A stretch of DNA of 64,000 nt, taken from assembly GCF_963676685.1 (NCBI RefSeq), contig NC_092355.1, positions 75,545,176 to 75,609,175 on the forward strand, read 5' to 3'. The notes below the pieces were generated by a model. That model was not told the DNA's origin and did not search any database. It saw nothing but the letters and a program-made list of their open reading frames with translations. Of this stretch, positions 35,600 to 47,480 are shown in pieces. Made by a program: the position numbers and the translations under genes. Each line of letters begins with the position of its first letter. The first letter of the stretch is position 1. This DNA comes from Mytilus edulis (taxonomy: Eukaryota; Mollusca; Bivalvia; Mytilida; Mytilidae).

Positions 35600-36312
35600 T
35601 GCATGGCAATGCATAGTCCCCTACCTTTTAAAAAATCATTGTACTGGAACAAACTTGATCTATAACTTGTCATGGTGAAAACTATATAACAAAAATCAAG
35701 TCAATATCTTCAAGCATGAAGACAAAAAGTGTGGAAAACTGATTATTTAAGTAAATTTTCAAAGTCAAAGGACCATAACTCAAAATCATCAGACCGGAAC
35801 AAGATTTGAGTTTGATCTGTAACTTGTCATGATAAAACTATATACCAATTATCAAATCAATATCTTTAAGCATGACGAAAGAAAGTGAGGAAAACTGATT
35901 ATTTGAGTGAATTTTCAAAGTCCAAGGACCATAACTCTGCACAAAATCATCAGACCGAAACAAAATTCGAACTTGATCTGTAACTTGTCATGATAAAACT
36001 ATATACCAATTATCAAATACAAATCTTAAAGCATGACGAAAGAAAGTGAGGAAAACTGATTATTTGAGTGAATTTTCAAAGTCCAAGGACCACAACTCTG
36101 TACAAAATCATCAGACTGGAACAAAATTCGAACTTGATCTGTAACTTGTCATTATGAAGCAATACACCAAATATTAAATCAATATCTTCAAGCACAAAGA
36201 AAACAAGCATTCTGTGGCAATACATAGTCCCCTACCGGTTAAAAATTCATTGTAATGGAAAGAAATTCTAACTTGATCTATAACTTGTCAAGGTGTAAAC
36301 TACATAAAATGA
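35600..36312 (+). mobile_element. Pearl-like element (AGTCCCCTACC family), 5' part
   Basis: Starts near AGTCCCCTACC (35615-35625) and has four units of about 156-161 bp with CTTGATCTGTAACTTGTCAT and AAGGACCATAACTC. A second AGTCCCCTACC lies at 36226-36236. It stops at the insertion of the next element (CCAGATGCTCC at 36313). The matching 3' end appears at 42590-42780. Confidence 0.5.
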
Positions 36313-36385
36313 CCAGATGCTCCGCAGGGCGCAGCTTTATACGACCGCAGAGGTTGAACCCTGAATGGTTGGGGCAAGTATGGAC

Positions 36386-37370
36386 CATACCTGTCAACTG
36401 ACCCGGATTCTGCGGGTGTGACCCGAGATTTTCACAATTCTGAGTGATCACCCGGATCACCCGCTGGGTCATTGAAATAACCCGGAAATTACGAAAATGA
36501 CCCGATTTCACCCGTATTTCTTAGCCTTGAGACTGACATAAGCAATTATCCTTTGAAATACCGGCAAATTCGTAATTCTTCCATGAACATGCAGTTCATC
36601 TAGCTATGTAAACTGTCAAATTAAGTGACCCATTAAGTGCATGGCTTCACTTGACAGCTTTGGTGTCAAACACACTGTTGATTAACACCAATTACCTTAG
36701 GTTTAGGTCGTAAATAAATTGCCCTGTTGTTTTACAAAGATATTTTAACTAAGAGTTACTTCCCCTTATTTGTCACCATTCAAAATTATTCCTTATATTT
36801 ACGTTTAATGGGTGAAAAAGATTAAATCATTATAATATAAAATTCAAATACATATTGAAAAATAACTTTTCATTATTTTTATACCTTTATACAATTTTTA
36901 AAAAAAAGTTGAAAATTATTTTTTACATTTATACTTCCTTTAACTGTATCATTGTGTGTATTACTATATTTTATCATAGTCTAATTTCCTTTTCATTTGA
37001 GAAACGAATGTTCATTCATGTAATACCTCTACATGGTATGTTTAAAGGCTAGTAGACTCATTTTAAAAATACATTTGAAAATAAATTTTAGATGATGACA
37101 AAAATAAAGGACATAAGACTGTGATACACAAGTTAATAAACATCTTTAAAAGTGTAATGAAATAATAATAAATAAGATTTAAAATGACTTATATATAATA
37201 ACCAAGTGAACATGCATTGATGTTTTGGTATCTTTGATATACATTATAAGAAAATGTACCATAAATACTGAAATTCAGCTCGAAAAAGTTCGTACGCGTT
37301 ATGACCTGAGATTTGATTCTTCAATGCAGGTCATGACCTGCATTTTCATCGTCACAGGTTGACAGGTATG
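36386..37370. mobile_element. 985-bp TIR element with exact empty site
   Basis: Perfect 13-bp terminal repeats CATACCTGTCAAC and GTTGACAGGTATG, flanked by a perfect 8-bp duplication GTATGGAC (36378-36385 and 37371-37378). The sibling copy has one GTATGGAC at 31714-31721 and no insert. Near the left end GACCCG/ACCCGG words recur. It has no plausible transposase. An 8-bp duplication fits hAT, P or KDZ/Zisupton-type elements. Confidence 0.8.
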
Positions 37371-37879
37371 GTATGGACACAACATTCAAGCTGGATTCAG
37401 CTCTAAATTTGGATTGTGATTAAATAGTTGACACAGCATAGGTTTCTGACACAGAATGAATGTGGTCTAATGAACTTAAAATATTTTGTTTGCCTTTGAG
37501 CAATTCACTATGCTGTTGAATATAAATCCTCTCAAAAAAATGTTTGAAGAAATTTTCTTTTTATTTATGAAATCTGAAATGAGAAAAATTTAATCCCCCC
37601 CCCCCCCATTTTTTTTTCACATCCCCCTTTCCCTTTTTCCAAAACTGATCTCAATTCAAATTTCTAATGGAGTTTGCAACAATAACTACTCATTTAAATA
37701 CATCATAAGATATTAAAATGTAACAAAAGGTGCTTGTTATCACTGAATGGTAAAGATTGTTTTAATTTATAAGTTGGTAGTAAAAGTGAATATACATTGT
37801 TTATTGTATAAAACAATGATTTACGTTGATTCAACTACTATTCTGGACAAAGAAAGATAACTTCAATCAATTGAAAATT

Positions 37880-38110
37880 TCTTGCTATTGCACAATATTG
37901 TGCAATTAGATATTTCTTGCTATTGCGCCATACTGTGCAATTGAAAATATTTGCTATTGCACAATACTGTGCAATTGAAGATTTCTTGCTATTGCACAAT
38001 ACTGTGCAATTGAAAATTTCTTGCTATTGCACAATACTGTGCAATTGAAGATTTCTTGCTATTACTGAATACTGTGCAATTGAAAATTTCTTGCTATTGC
38101 ACAATACTTA
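37880..38110 (+). repeat. 35-bp array of perfect palindromes
   Basis: Units of 35 bp, each with TTGCACAATACTGTGCAA and TTGAAAATTTCTTGCTA. About six copies, against two or three in the sibling at 32280-32350. Confidence 0.65.
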
Positions 38111-39931
38111 ATATAATAATTTTGGATCCTGATTTGAACCAACTTGAAAACTGGCCCCCATAATTAAAAATCTAAGTACATGTTAAGATTCAGCATATCA
38201 ACATGATCAAAAAAGCCCAAGAATTCAATTTTTTGTTAAAATCAAACTTAGTTTAATTTTGGACCCTTTGGACTTTAATGTAGACCAATTTGAAAACAGG
38301 ACTAAAAATTAAGAATCTACATACAAAGTTAGATTTGGTATATATCAAAGAACCCCAATTATTCAATTTTTGATGAAATCAAACAAAGTTTAATTTTGAA
38401 CCCCGATTTGGACCAACTTGAAAACTGGGCCAATAATAAAAAATCTAAGTAATTTTTTAGATTCAGCATATCAAAGAACCCCAAGGATTCAATTTTTGTT
38501 AAAATCAAACTAAGTTTAATTTTGGACCCTTTGGACCTTAATGTAGACCATTTGAAAACGGGACCAAAATTTAAGCATCTACATACACAGTTAGATTCGG
38601 CATATCAAAGAACCCCAATTATTCAATTTTTGATGAAATCAAACAAAGTTCAATTTTGGACCCTTTTGACCCCTTATTCCTAAACTGTTGGGACCAAAAC
38701 TCCCAAAATCAAACCCAACCTTCCTTTGGTGATCATAAACCTTGTGTTTAAATTTCATAGATTTCTATTTACTTATACTAAAGTTATGGTGCGAAAACCA
38801 AGAATAATGCTTACTTGGGCCCCTTTTTGGCCCTTAATTCCTAAACTGTTCAGACCTCAACTCCAAAATCAATCCCAACCTTCCTTTTTTGGTCATAAAC
38901 CTTGCGTTTAAATTTCATTGATTTCTATTTACTTATACTAAAGTTATTGTGCGAAAACCAAAGAATAATGCTTATTTGGGCCCTTTTTTGGCCCCTAATT
39001 CCTAAACTGTTTAAACTAAAACTCCCAAAATCAATCCCAACCTTCCTTGTGTGTTCATAAACCGTGTGTCAAAATTTCATAGATTTCTATTTACTTAAAC
39101 TAAAGTTATAGTGCGAAAACCAAGAAAATGCTTATTTGGGCCCTTTTTGGCCCCTAATTCCTAAAATGTTGGGACCAAAACTCCCAAAATCAATCCCAAC
39201 CTTCCTTTTGTGGTCATAAACCTTGTGTTAAAATTTCATAGATTATTCACTTTTACTAAAGTTAGAGTGCAAAAACTAAAAGTATTTGGCCGCCTACGAC
39301 GACGACGACGCAGACGATGACGCCAACGTGATATCAATATACGACCAAAAAAATTTTAATTTTTCATTCGTATAACAAAATAAACTGTTATCACAGAGAT
39401 ATGTCTCGCTTTGTTGTAATTTCGATAATGCAAATATTGAAATTAAAATAGCAACACTTTAACATGTAAGTTTTGCAAATATTCAAAGTCAATATGGCTA
39501 AACAATCTCCATGGAAATGAGATGTGCCAATGCTAATACAACTGCATACCAAATACCATTGACTTATCATAAGTAGTTCCCTTTAAACAGATCTTAACAC
39601 AAACTAATACATGTAAACTAAGCAAAATTTCAAAGTCAATAATCCATAACTGAGGGGGCGGGTTCAAATAATCTCTATGGTAATGAGATGTGCCAATGTT
39701 AATACAACTGAATACCTAATATCATTGACCTACCACTAGTTGTTCCCCATAAATCGACCTGTTCACAAACTAATACATGAAAACTAAGCAAAAATTTCAA
39801 AGTCAATAGACCATGACTGAGGGGGCGGGGCCAAATATTCTCCATGGAAATAAGATATATGCCAATGCTTATACAACTGCATACCAATTATCATTAACTT
39901 ACCACTAGTGGTTCCCCATAAACTGACCTAA

Positions 39932-41327
39932 GGCCAATTAAAATTAATTGATAGATTTTCATCCCCGCCCGCCCCTCAGAAATCGTCCCGCCCCGATTTT
40001 TTTTATTTTAACGAATTTACTATTTCCAGGTTTTGTTTATTTCCATCACCGATACCCGTCGATAATTTTGTTTCATTCAAAACTTCCTGTTTCAAATTTT
40101 GATTTTCGTATTTTCTTCAAGTAATCTAAGCAAAATGAATAAGTAGACATACTGCTCAATGATGACAACACCATCTACCGAGATTGATTACGAGAATGGC
40201 ATGAACCATAAATTTCGGGTAACGAGTTATACGCTGTGTCAAAGAAATGCAAATCGCGGATAGAAATTCAGTGATAGGCAAACTGTGGACTTTTCTTTTC
40301 TATTTGTACAAAGACTAATGACATTGTGTCAGGAAATATCTTTGAATGATATCCAAACACAATAACCGTGGAACACATTGGTACAGCAAATTTCTGGATT
40401 AAAGAAATTGACACAAGCACAAACTTGTTAGATTTATTGCTGTATATTCAGTTCAAAAAGTTGACAAACAAGCGCATTTAATTATAGCATTTAAGCTCTT
40501 AGATTTACCCATGGCTGACAAACAGCATACACCATCTGCCATAATACCCCCAATAGAGTTATTAACCAACTTCTTCTTTTTTGTTAATATAAAAAAGAAG
40601 GTATGGTATGATTGTCAATGAGACAACTCTCCACAAGATACCAAAATGACACAGAAATTAACAATTATAGGTCACTGTATGGCCTTGTAATTAGCCGTTT
40701 CAGAATCTAATGCATTCTGGGTAATATATTGAAAAAAAGCGTACACCAAATCATTTTGTTTGGTTAGAAACGTTCTAAACAATTGAAATTCAACCAATGA
40801 CGTAACATAATTTTCATTTTGGTGTACGAACAATGGAATTTCCCTCTAGTTTCTGAAAAGGTGAATTATATGTACACCTTGCATAAGTTAATAAAGCACC
40901 AACCCTATTATTTTCAAAACTGTTTTTCAGTTTACATTTTATTCTGTACTCATAACACTTGTTTTGCATACAAATGCATTTGCTGCATTTTATGGGGACT
41001 ACAAACCATCGCTTAGATAGCAAAATAAATTTGGTGTAGGTAGCCCAACTGCTTTTTTTTAATATATAAAATAGGTTCTAAAGGGGCAATTACATGAAGA
41101 ACCGTGGTTGCCAATCAATGATATATATTTTTTTTAATTTTAAAAATTATGTACCATTCCTTTTACATGTATAAACATGATATAAGTTTATTATTACACT
41201 TGCAGATATGAAAAACACGTCACAAGAAGGTTTTAAATGAAATAAAATTTAAAAAATAAAATCCTCCCACCCACCCAATTTTTTTCAAAAATTTAGATCA
41301 AAATCTACTGATTAATTTTAGTTGGCC
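39932..41327. mobile_element. 1396-bp PIF/Harbinger-like element, TAA target site
   Basis: Left end GGCCAATTAAAATTAATTGA and, from the right, GGCCAACTAAAATTAATCAG; 27 of 32 positions match. It is flanked by TAA on both sides (39929-39931, 41328-41330). The array unit resumes exactly where it broke (CTAATCACAAAC). A 3-bp TAA duplication with GG-starting ends is typical of PIF/Harbinger. No transposase is seen; a GCCAATGAGA-type repeat (40590-40690) has landed inside. Confidence 0.72.
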
Positions 41328-41663
41328 TAATCACAAACTAATACATGAAAATTAAGCAAAAATGTCAGTCAATAGACCAGCACTGAGTGGGCAGGGCTAA
41401 ATAATCTCCATGGAAATGAGATATGCTAAGGCTTAAACAACTGCATACCAATTATTATTAACTTACCACTAGTGGTTCCCCATAAACTGATCTAATCACA
41501 AACTAATACATGAAAACAAAGCAAAAGTTTCAAAGTCAATAGACCATTACTGAGGGGGCGGGGCCAAATAATATCCATGGTAATGAGATGTGCCAATACT
41601 AATACAACTGCATACCAAATATCTTTGACTTACTACTAGTGGTTCACCATAAACTAAACCTAA

Positions 41664-42323
41664 GGTAGCAATAAACAGTTAGGAAAAAATACTAAAATTT
41701 GCCCTTATGAATTTTTCATTGCTTTCTTGCAATATCAAGCTTACTGTTTGTGTCATATATATATATATATGGGCATATGTATGTAATCAGAATCTTCCAT
41801 AGATTTTTATCCAGTATATAAAATGGTAAAATATAATTTCTTTTTGGTGTATCCATGGCAACAATCTGCATTTATTTGTTATAAAATATTGCAAAAAGGG
41901 GGGGAAAGATGTCACATTTTCCCGCAAAATTTGGCTAACAGTAGAATTTCAATCGCTTGAAGTAATACCTTTTCTGAAACTGTGTACATATATAATTCAG
42001 CAAATCCAATGAAAATCATATGTCTTTCGTCTCATTTTTTTGTAAAATTGCGTCAAAAACTTCGTGTAGAAAAAGAGTGTTTGTAAACAGTACATTGATT
42101 TCTGGACCGATGGCCGGTCTAGCTATGAAAATACAGATTGTCAAACAGAAAACAGCCCATAAAACATGTTAAACATAATCTTGATGCTCTTATAAACCAT
42201 CTTTGAAGGCTAAATTAGCACTCATCTGTCTAAAAATGAATTTTATTACACAATAACTTTCCTATTTGAAAAATCCACAGGGGCCAAAATGCGAAACTAA
42301 ACTCATAACTGTGTATTGCTACC
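41664..42323. mobile_element. 660-bp element with TAA duplication
   Basis: Left end GGTAGCAATAAACAGTT and, from the right, GGTAGCAATACACAGTT; 16 of 17 match. TAA lies at 41661-41663 and 42324-42326. It sits in the same position of the host unit (CTAATCACAAAC) as the neighbouring 1396-bp element but differs in sequence. PIF/Harbinger-like by target site and length. Noncoding. Confidence 0.75.
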
Positions 42324-42589
42324 TAATCACAAACTAATACATTGTTGACGCCGACGCCGGAAACAGCATACCTATGTCTTGCTTTTTGACTCCGTCAAGC
42401 GAGACAAAAACCTACCACTTAATTCTTCAAACAATTTACTAAAGAAAAGGAAAAATACAAAATGTCTTTTATCTCAATACAATATGTCTTTTAAAAAATG
42501 AGTTATTTCCCTTTGAACAGAAATTTAGTATAAAATAATAAGTATTTCATCAAAAATTTAATTCTAGGAAAAGGGCTATACCTGAACAT

Positions 42590-42780
42590 GGAGAAAAGCT
42601 AAAATTGTGAAAATTGAACTTGACCTGTAACTTGTCATGATAAAACAATACACCAAATATCAAATCAATATCTTCAAGCATGAAGAAAAAAAGTCTGGAA
42701 AACTGATTTGCCGGACTGACAGATGGACAGACTGCAAACCTAAAGTCCCCTTCGACTTCGTCGGTAGGGAACTAATAAAC
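42590..42780 (+). mobile_element. Pearl-like element (AGTCCCC family), 3' part
   Basis: One unit with CTGTAACTTGTCATGATAAA, a short GACAGATGGACAGAC tract, then a hairpin AGTCCCCTTCGAC / GTCGGTAGGGAACT (42744-42773). It may be the far end of the element that starts at 35600. Confidence 0.5.
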
Positions 42781-42939
42781 AGCTGCGCCACGAGCTCATG
42801 ATACGCCTGTTGTCTTGTGAAAAAAACATCAAATTTTTTTGGGGGAATAACAAGGGGGTTGTTCAGGAATGCTAAGTATATCCTGACTCATCCTTATTCC
42901 TGCTCAATAGGAAGTTTATATAAGAGACAGAAAAAAAAT

Positions 42940-43372
42940 TGCTCACAATATGTTTTATATGTTTTTTACCAAAAAGCTCAATAAAAATTCAATAACTCAA
43001 AAATAAAATAAAGAATCATCACGAAAAAGTATACAGACCTTCAGATTAATTTAACTAACAAGTGTATGAAGTTTTATGCAATAATCATAAATAGTTCCTG
43101 AGATCTATACGGTGCGACATGTAACCCCCCCCCCCCACCCCCAATGGACCGTCATAATTGTGAAGGGCGCATAAAAACTGGAAACCTGATTTGCTGGACT
43201 GATGGATGGACAGACAGACTGACGGAGTGCAAACCTAAAGTCCCCTTCGACTTTGTCGGTAGAGAAATAAAGACCTTAAGACTGAGCAACACAAACCCCA
43301 CCAAAAGATGGGGGTGATCTCAGGTGCTCCGGAACGGTAAGCAGATCCTTCTCCACATGTGGCACTTGTGTT
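42940..43372 (+). repeat. Truncated repeat ends
   Basis: 42940-43170 is a diverged copy of the 28195-28820 family, ending ACCGTCATAATTGTGAAGGG, with a C(13) run at 43124. 43185-43270 repeats the AGTCCCC hairpin end. 43285-43372 is a tail piece of the retroelement at 14867-15700 (GGTGATCTCAGGTGCTCCGG). Confidence 0.5.
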
Positions 43373-43848
43373 GACATGAATGTTAGTACAAACACACTGA
43401 TAGGTCTATAATTTAAAAATGCTTGTCAATGGTTGAATACAATTTTGACCTCTTTCATTGAATGGTAGCTGTCTCATTGACATAAATATCCCAAGTTGAC
43501 TTCATAGTCAAAAACTCTTATTTTTTTAAGCAATTTACATTGTAATGATTGCAATGTTTTGTTAGACATGTTAGTTTAGTAATCATGTAGTTATGTCACA
43601 TATTTTTTTGATTCCCATATATACATGAATATCTTTTGTTAAACAAAAGTAGATGAGTGCAAAATGTTAATCCTGTTAGCTCTTTATTATCTCCCTTTTA
43701 AGCATTTTAACATTGTAATGAAACGTCTTGAAAAATTGGTCTACTTATACAATTATACATTTTAACATTGTGACTTTTGTCAATTGAATTTCATTTGATA
43801 AAATAAATAACAACGATTCAATACAATTTGACTATAACATTCACTTAC

Positions 43849-43913
43849 CTTTACGAAACGTGTATTAAATCGATGGACTTGAATCAAATGAAAACGAACA
43901 GTAGATCTTTAAA
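43849..43913 (-). other. Exon-like block, possible 5' UTR of the ankyrin gene
   Basis: A 65-nt block on the minus strand with acceptor TTTTATATTTTCAG and donor CGTAAAG then GTAAGTG. It contains no ATG. It lies between the presumed promoter near 44.8 kb and the coding exons, so it fits an untranslated exon, but only RNA data could link it. Confidence 0.35.
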
Positions 43914-44104
43914 CTGAAAATATAAAATACAATTACAGTTTCAGATGAATATCAGTTGAACCATTTCTGAATATATTATGTATACTTTTTTAGCTTGTAA
44001 CAAGTAACTTGTCATGAATGAAAGAGATATGACCTTCTGTATATAGTACCATACATAGCTCGGTGTAGGAGTTTTTAGGACAAATTCATAATAGCATGAA
44101 GGCC

Positions 44105-44285
44105 TATTATTAGCAAGGCTGTCTAATGGGAGTTATTTTTGTGTCAAGTCACTGTATTATTAGACAGGCTGTCTAATTGGAGTTATTTTTGTGTCATGTC
44201 ACTGTATTATTAGCAAGGCTGTCTAATGGGAGTTATTTTTGTGTCATTTCACTGTATTATTAGCAAGGCTGTCTAATGTTGTGTA
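44105..44285 (+). repeat. 50-bp tandem repeat
   Basis: Nearly four units of TATTATTAGCAAGGCTGTCT with AATGGGAGTTATTTTTGTGT; starts at 44105, 44155 and 44205. Confidence 0.75.
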
Positions 44286-44699
44286 GTACACTGCCACTGC
44301 TTCGAAATTTTGTGTGCTAGCTTAACATTTTATACGTTTGTTTTGTTGAGCTAATCAGTAATGACACTTTTTTATAAACTAGAATTCATTCAGTAAACGT
44401 ATAGTGCATGGAAACAAAATCACCGACAAACAAAAGAGAAGATATTTTGAATAGTTGATACAAGGCAATTTAAAGTTTCTGACTGATGTTTTTTTAATAG
44501 TTAGTATAAACAAAACAACAATGCGACATCATTTTCTTTTATTTTCCAAATATAAAGAATTTCAAACATGCACCAAGCTATCAGGTGCTCTCTCTTGCTT
44601 AAAGCGCACGTTAAATAAACTGAGAAATTCTTTTTAGAAAAATTTTTATGACTTCAAAGAAGAAAATTCTAGATTTTTTTTTTATAGTACGGATAAAGT

Positions 44700-44936
44700 A
44701 GTTTTGATGATGACATAGTATTTACCTACCAAAACGTAGGAACCAATCATATCATATATTACAAAAAAGTCTGGTGCTGTACGTCCCATTGGTTGCTTGA
44801 ATCATGTGATATAGCTACTGCTGCAGAGCATCTTTGTCGGCCATTGTTGCTTCACAAAGGGGTCACAACAATTCTATAGTTGATTTTATTTAATTATTAG
44901 AATATTTTTAGCAGGATTATGAGTAATTTAGTGAAA
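44700..44936. promoter_or_regulatory. Possible head-to-head promoter region
   Basis: A stretch with a CCAAT box at 44743-44747 and an inverted one (ATTGG) at 44788-44792. On the minus strand a short ORF, MADKDALQQ then stop, starts at 44844 in a good context (ACAATGG). On the plus strand ATG at 44919 begins MSNLVK followed by GTAAGT. Together this suggests divergent transcription of the ankyrin gene (minus) and the KDZ-like gene (plus). No TATA box or CpG island is evident by eye. Confidence 0.3.
44919..44936 (+). CDS. Possible first coding exon of the KDZ-like gene
   Basis: ATG AGT AAT TTA GTG AAA followed by a strong donor GTAAGTTAG. It ends in phase 0, as needed to join the exon at 49011 (ETFGVHSTRP). 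Six codons are too few to prove; it is listed because no other start codon was found for that gene. Confidence 0.28.
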
Positions 44937-44939
44937 GTA

Positions 44940-46200
44940 AGTTAGCTTGCCAACTGAATGCAGCAAAAAGTGCTTTAACAGTGTGTCTTGCGGGTTTTCA
45001 ACTTCATAACATCGACCCTCCCCCTTTAAAAAAAACATCGAGGCCCAACCGAAGATGTGCGTACAATACTCGTCAATAGCTAGTCATACCTATTACAAAA
45101 GTAATTACTAATTATTAACCTTTGGAGGTTTCATATATACCCAGGTTTAATAAGGTCCCACGCTCCGCACGTGCATTCATATATGACAAACTAAAGTTAC
45201 AAAAAAGTCGTTCTGGGCATAAACGAAAGCATACACTGGCATGACCTGATAACTTTAATCTTAGTCTTGAGTTGTGTACTTGACAAGAACTTGGGAACAC
45301 TACATTAAAAAAACAACAAACAATGGAAATTTATTACAAATTAGGATTTTTTTTTTGGGGGGGGGGATTACTGAAAAAAGAGAATAACCTAGATTCGGTA
45401 AGAGCTAAAAATTAATGAGCTTTCACAGTACAAGATGAATAATCTGCTACAACATGCAGTAAACAATTGTGGAAAATGTTTAAACATATTAAACTGAATA
45501 TGATTTTTCAATTTGCAAAGAAATCCAGAATTTATCCTTCTAGCTAGTCCAGATTAAAAAATTCTTTCATACATTGGCAAAATACAACTTGGCAACTTGT
45601 TACACTGACCGCTAACTTCACAAACTATTGGTTCAAACATCTTCAGGAATAATATTCTGCAGAATAGTCTAGAAATAACTAATGTTCTGTAAGTACCAAT
45701 TCTCGATACATTAGAATGGTTTAATGGTTGTATTTATTTACATGTATAAACAAGGCCATTGCCGCCAATGTGTGTTTTTTTAGACCCAACTTTAATATCA
45801 TATATGTTTTATGCAAGCATGACAGGTGACAAAAAGTTTGTTTTTTTTAGTTTGTAAATAATTTATGAAAAAACATTTTTTTATTATTAGGCCAAAAAAT
45901 ATATATATTATGTCTGTTAAGGTTACATGCTTTAAAAAAAATTTAGGGTAGGTAAGTCGGTATTTCCATATTATTTTATATTTTCATTTTATTTTTTGTG
46001 ACATGATTTTGAGTGTGCTGTTTTGTCTTGTCGTGGTTCGAGTTGGTCCTGGGCCGAGTTAACCCGTAATTTTGATGATTTGGATTATTTCCCTTTGTTA
46101 TTGGATGTAAAAAAAAAATGAGGAAAATGTTTACTCGGCAAGGCAGGGAAATACCTCCTTAGCAGTTGTCACACAAATGCTTTTAAAAGAAATAAATAGA
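44940..46200. other. Possible first intron, mostly unassigned
   Basis: No exon recognised. Includes a G(9) run near 45358 and an old dispersed repeat at 45590-45720. Confidence 0.35.
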
Positions 46201-46204
46201 TATA

Positions 46205-46970
46205 GATAGGTGTAAGAAGATATGGTATGAGTGCCAATGAGACAACTTTCCATCAAAGTCACAATTTGTAAAAGTAAACAATTACAGATTAAAGGTAAAG
46301 GTTTCGACACAGAGACCTGGCTAACACTGAACAGCAAGCTATAAAGACATTCAAACTTGGAAACCTAATTATAAAAAACCAGAATCACTACTAAACCACA
46401 TCAACAGACGACAACCAACCAACTAACATCAGGTTCCTGATTTGGAAAATAGAGTTTAAAAAAACATGACATGACCCTCCACTTCTCCCTATGGTGTATA
46501 TAAAAAAGAAGATGTGTTATGATGGCCATAAATGAGACACCTTCCACAATAGTCCTATAACATATGACCTAGGGGGCATTATTTACTATTTCTATTTACT
46601 GTTCTGATATTTTTTTTTACTATCAATATGCCACCCGAGCTCAAAAAAAATAAAAATGAAAATATCAGTATAAAAACGTTAAAAATTGAATAAGAATGCG
46701 AAGTCATATGTTATAGGACTACTTCCACAAGAGACATAGAAATTAACAACTATAGGTCCTTGTATGGCTTTCAACAATGAGCAAGCCCATATCGTATATT
46801 CAGCTATAAAAGGATCAGAAATGACAAATGTAAAACAATTTAGACGAGAAAACAAACAGTCTAATTTATGTTTTAAAAAATGTTGAATGAAAAGAAAATA
46901 TGTAACCCATTAACAAACGACAATCACTGAATTACAGGCTCCTGCCTTGGTACTGGCACATACATAGTTA
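46205..46970 (+). repeat. Cluster of GCCAATGAGA-family repeats
   Basis: GTATGAGTGCCAATGAGACA at 46224, then CAGGTTCCTGATTTGG, and a second copy from 46500 split by a non-matching segment at 46560-46725 (GAGACACCTTCCACAATAGT with CCTATAACATATG, resuming CCACAAGAGACATAGAAATT). Confidence 0.5.
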
Positions 46971-47480
46971 CATACATACATTGTAACATACATTTTGTCT
47001 CTATTTTTGGCTTTTATTCTGAAGTGCGGTTATCCTCTCGAAGTTATTGTCTTATATTTTATTAAACTAATACACAATGCTTACACATCTATGTTGGGCA
47101 TCACATATGTACTAAATACTACTATCGACATATTGTCATTTTTTTTTTAAAGTCTACATATTTTTACTGAAATTTTCTGAAGAAATCATAACATTCATTG
47201 ACATTGAAATTTTATAAAATATTTTATCAATATTATTTTTTATATATATACTGCAGCTGTGCTATTTGAGCAGTCAAATTGCATTGACCGTATATTCATA
47301 TGTGATATACAGTCAGTGCCTTTTTTATGACGGTGACAATGCGTTTCCGTAAAGTTTTATTTATGACGTCAATAAAACATACAGGTTCGGGGAAATTTGA
47401 TGTCTTCTGCTCAAAATAAAGAAATGATGGTTTTTACCCTTATTTCTTCATTTAGAACAGTCATAAGAGTTGCAGTATAA

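Larger units (their letters stand above)
36313..39375 (+). mobile_element. 1.86-kb-family element, copy 2, with own insertion
   Basis: Begins CCAGATGCTCCGCAGGGCG and keeps the order seen in copy 1, including TTTATACGACCGCA at the left. Its right end is mutated (CATTCGTATAAC). It contains a 985-bp insertion at 36386-37370. The palindromic units TTGCACAATACTGTGCAA have expanded to about six (37880-38110, 35-bp spacing). Confidence 0.6.
39402..42406 (+). mobile_element. Pearl-like element (TGTCTCGCTT family) with two insertions
   Basis: Left motif TGTCTCGCTT (39402-39411) and right motif AAGCGAGACA (42397-42406) are inverse. Tandem units of 147-167 bp carry CTCCATGGAAATGAGATGTG and CACTAGTGGTTCCCCATAAA. 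Near the right end are GACGCCGACGCCGG and a hairpin with GTCTTGCTTTTTGAC / GTCAAGCGAGAC. Two different DNA transposons interrupt the array. Confidence 0.6.

Noticed and set aside
46020-46060. tRNA-like GGTTCGAGTTGG
   Set aside because: No matching acceptor stem or A box around it.
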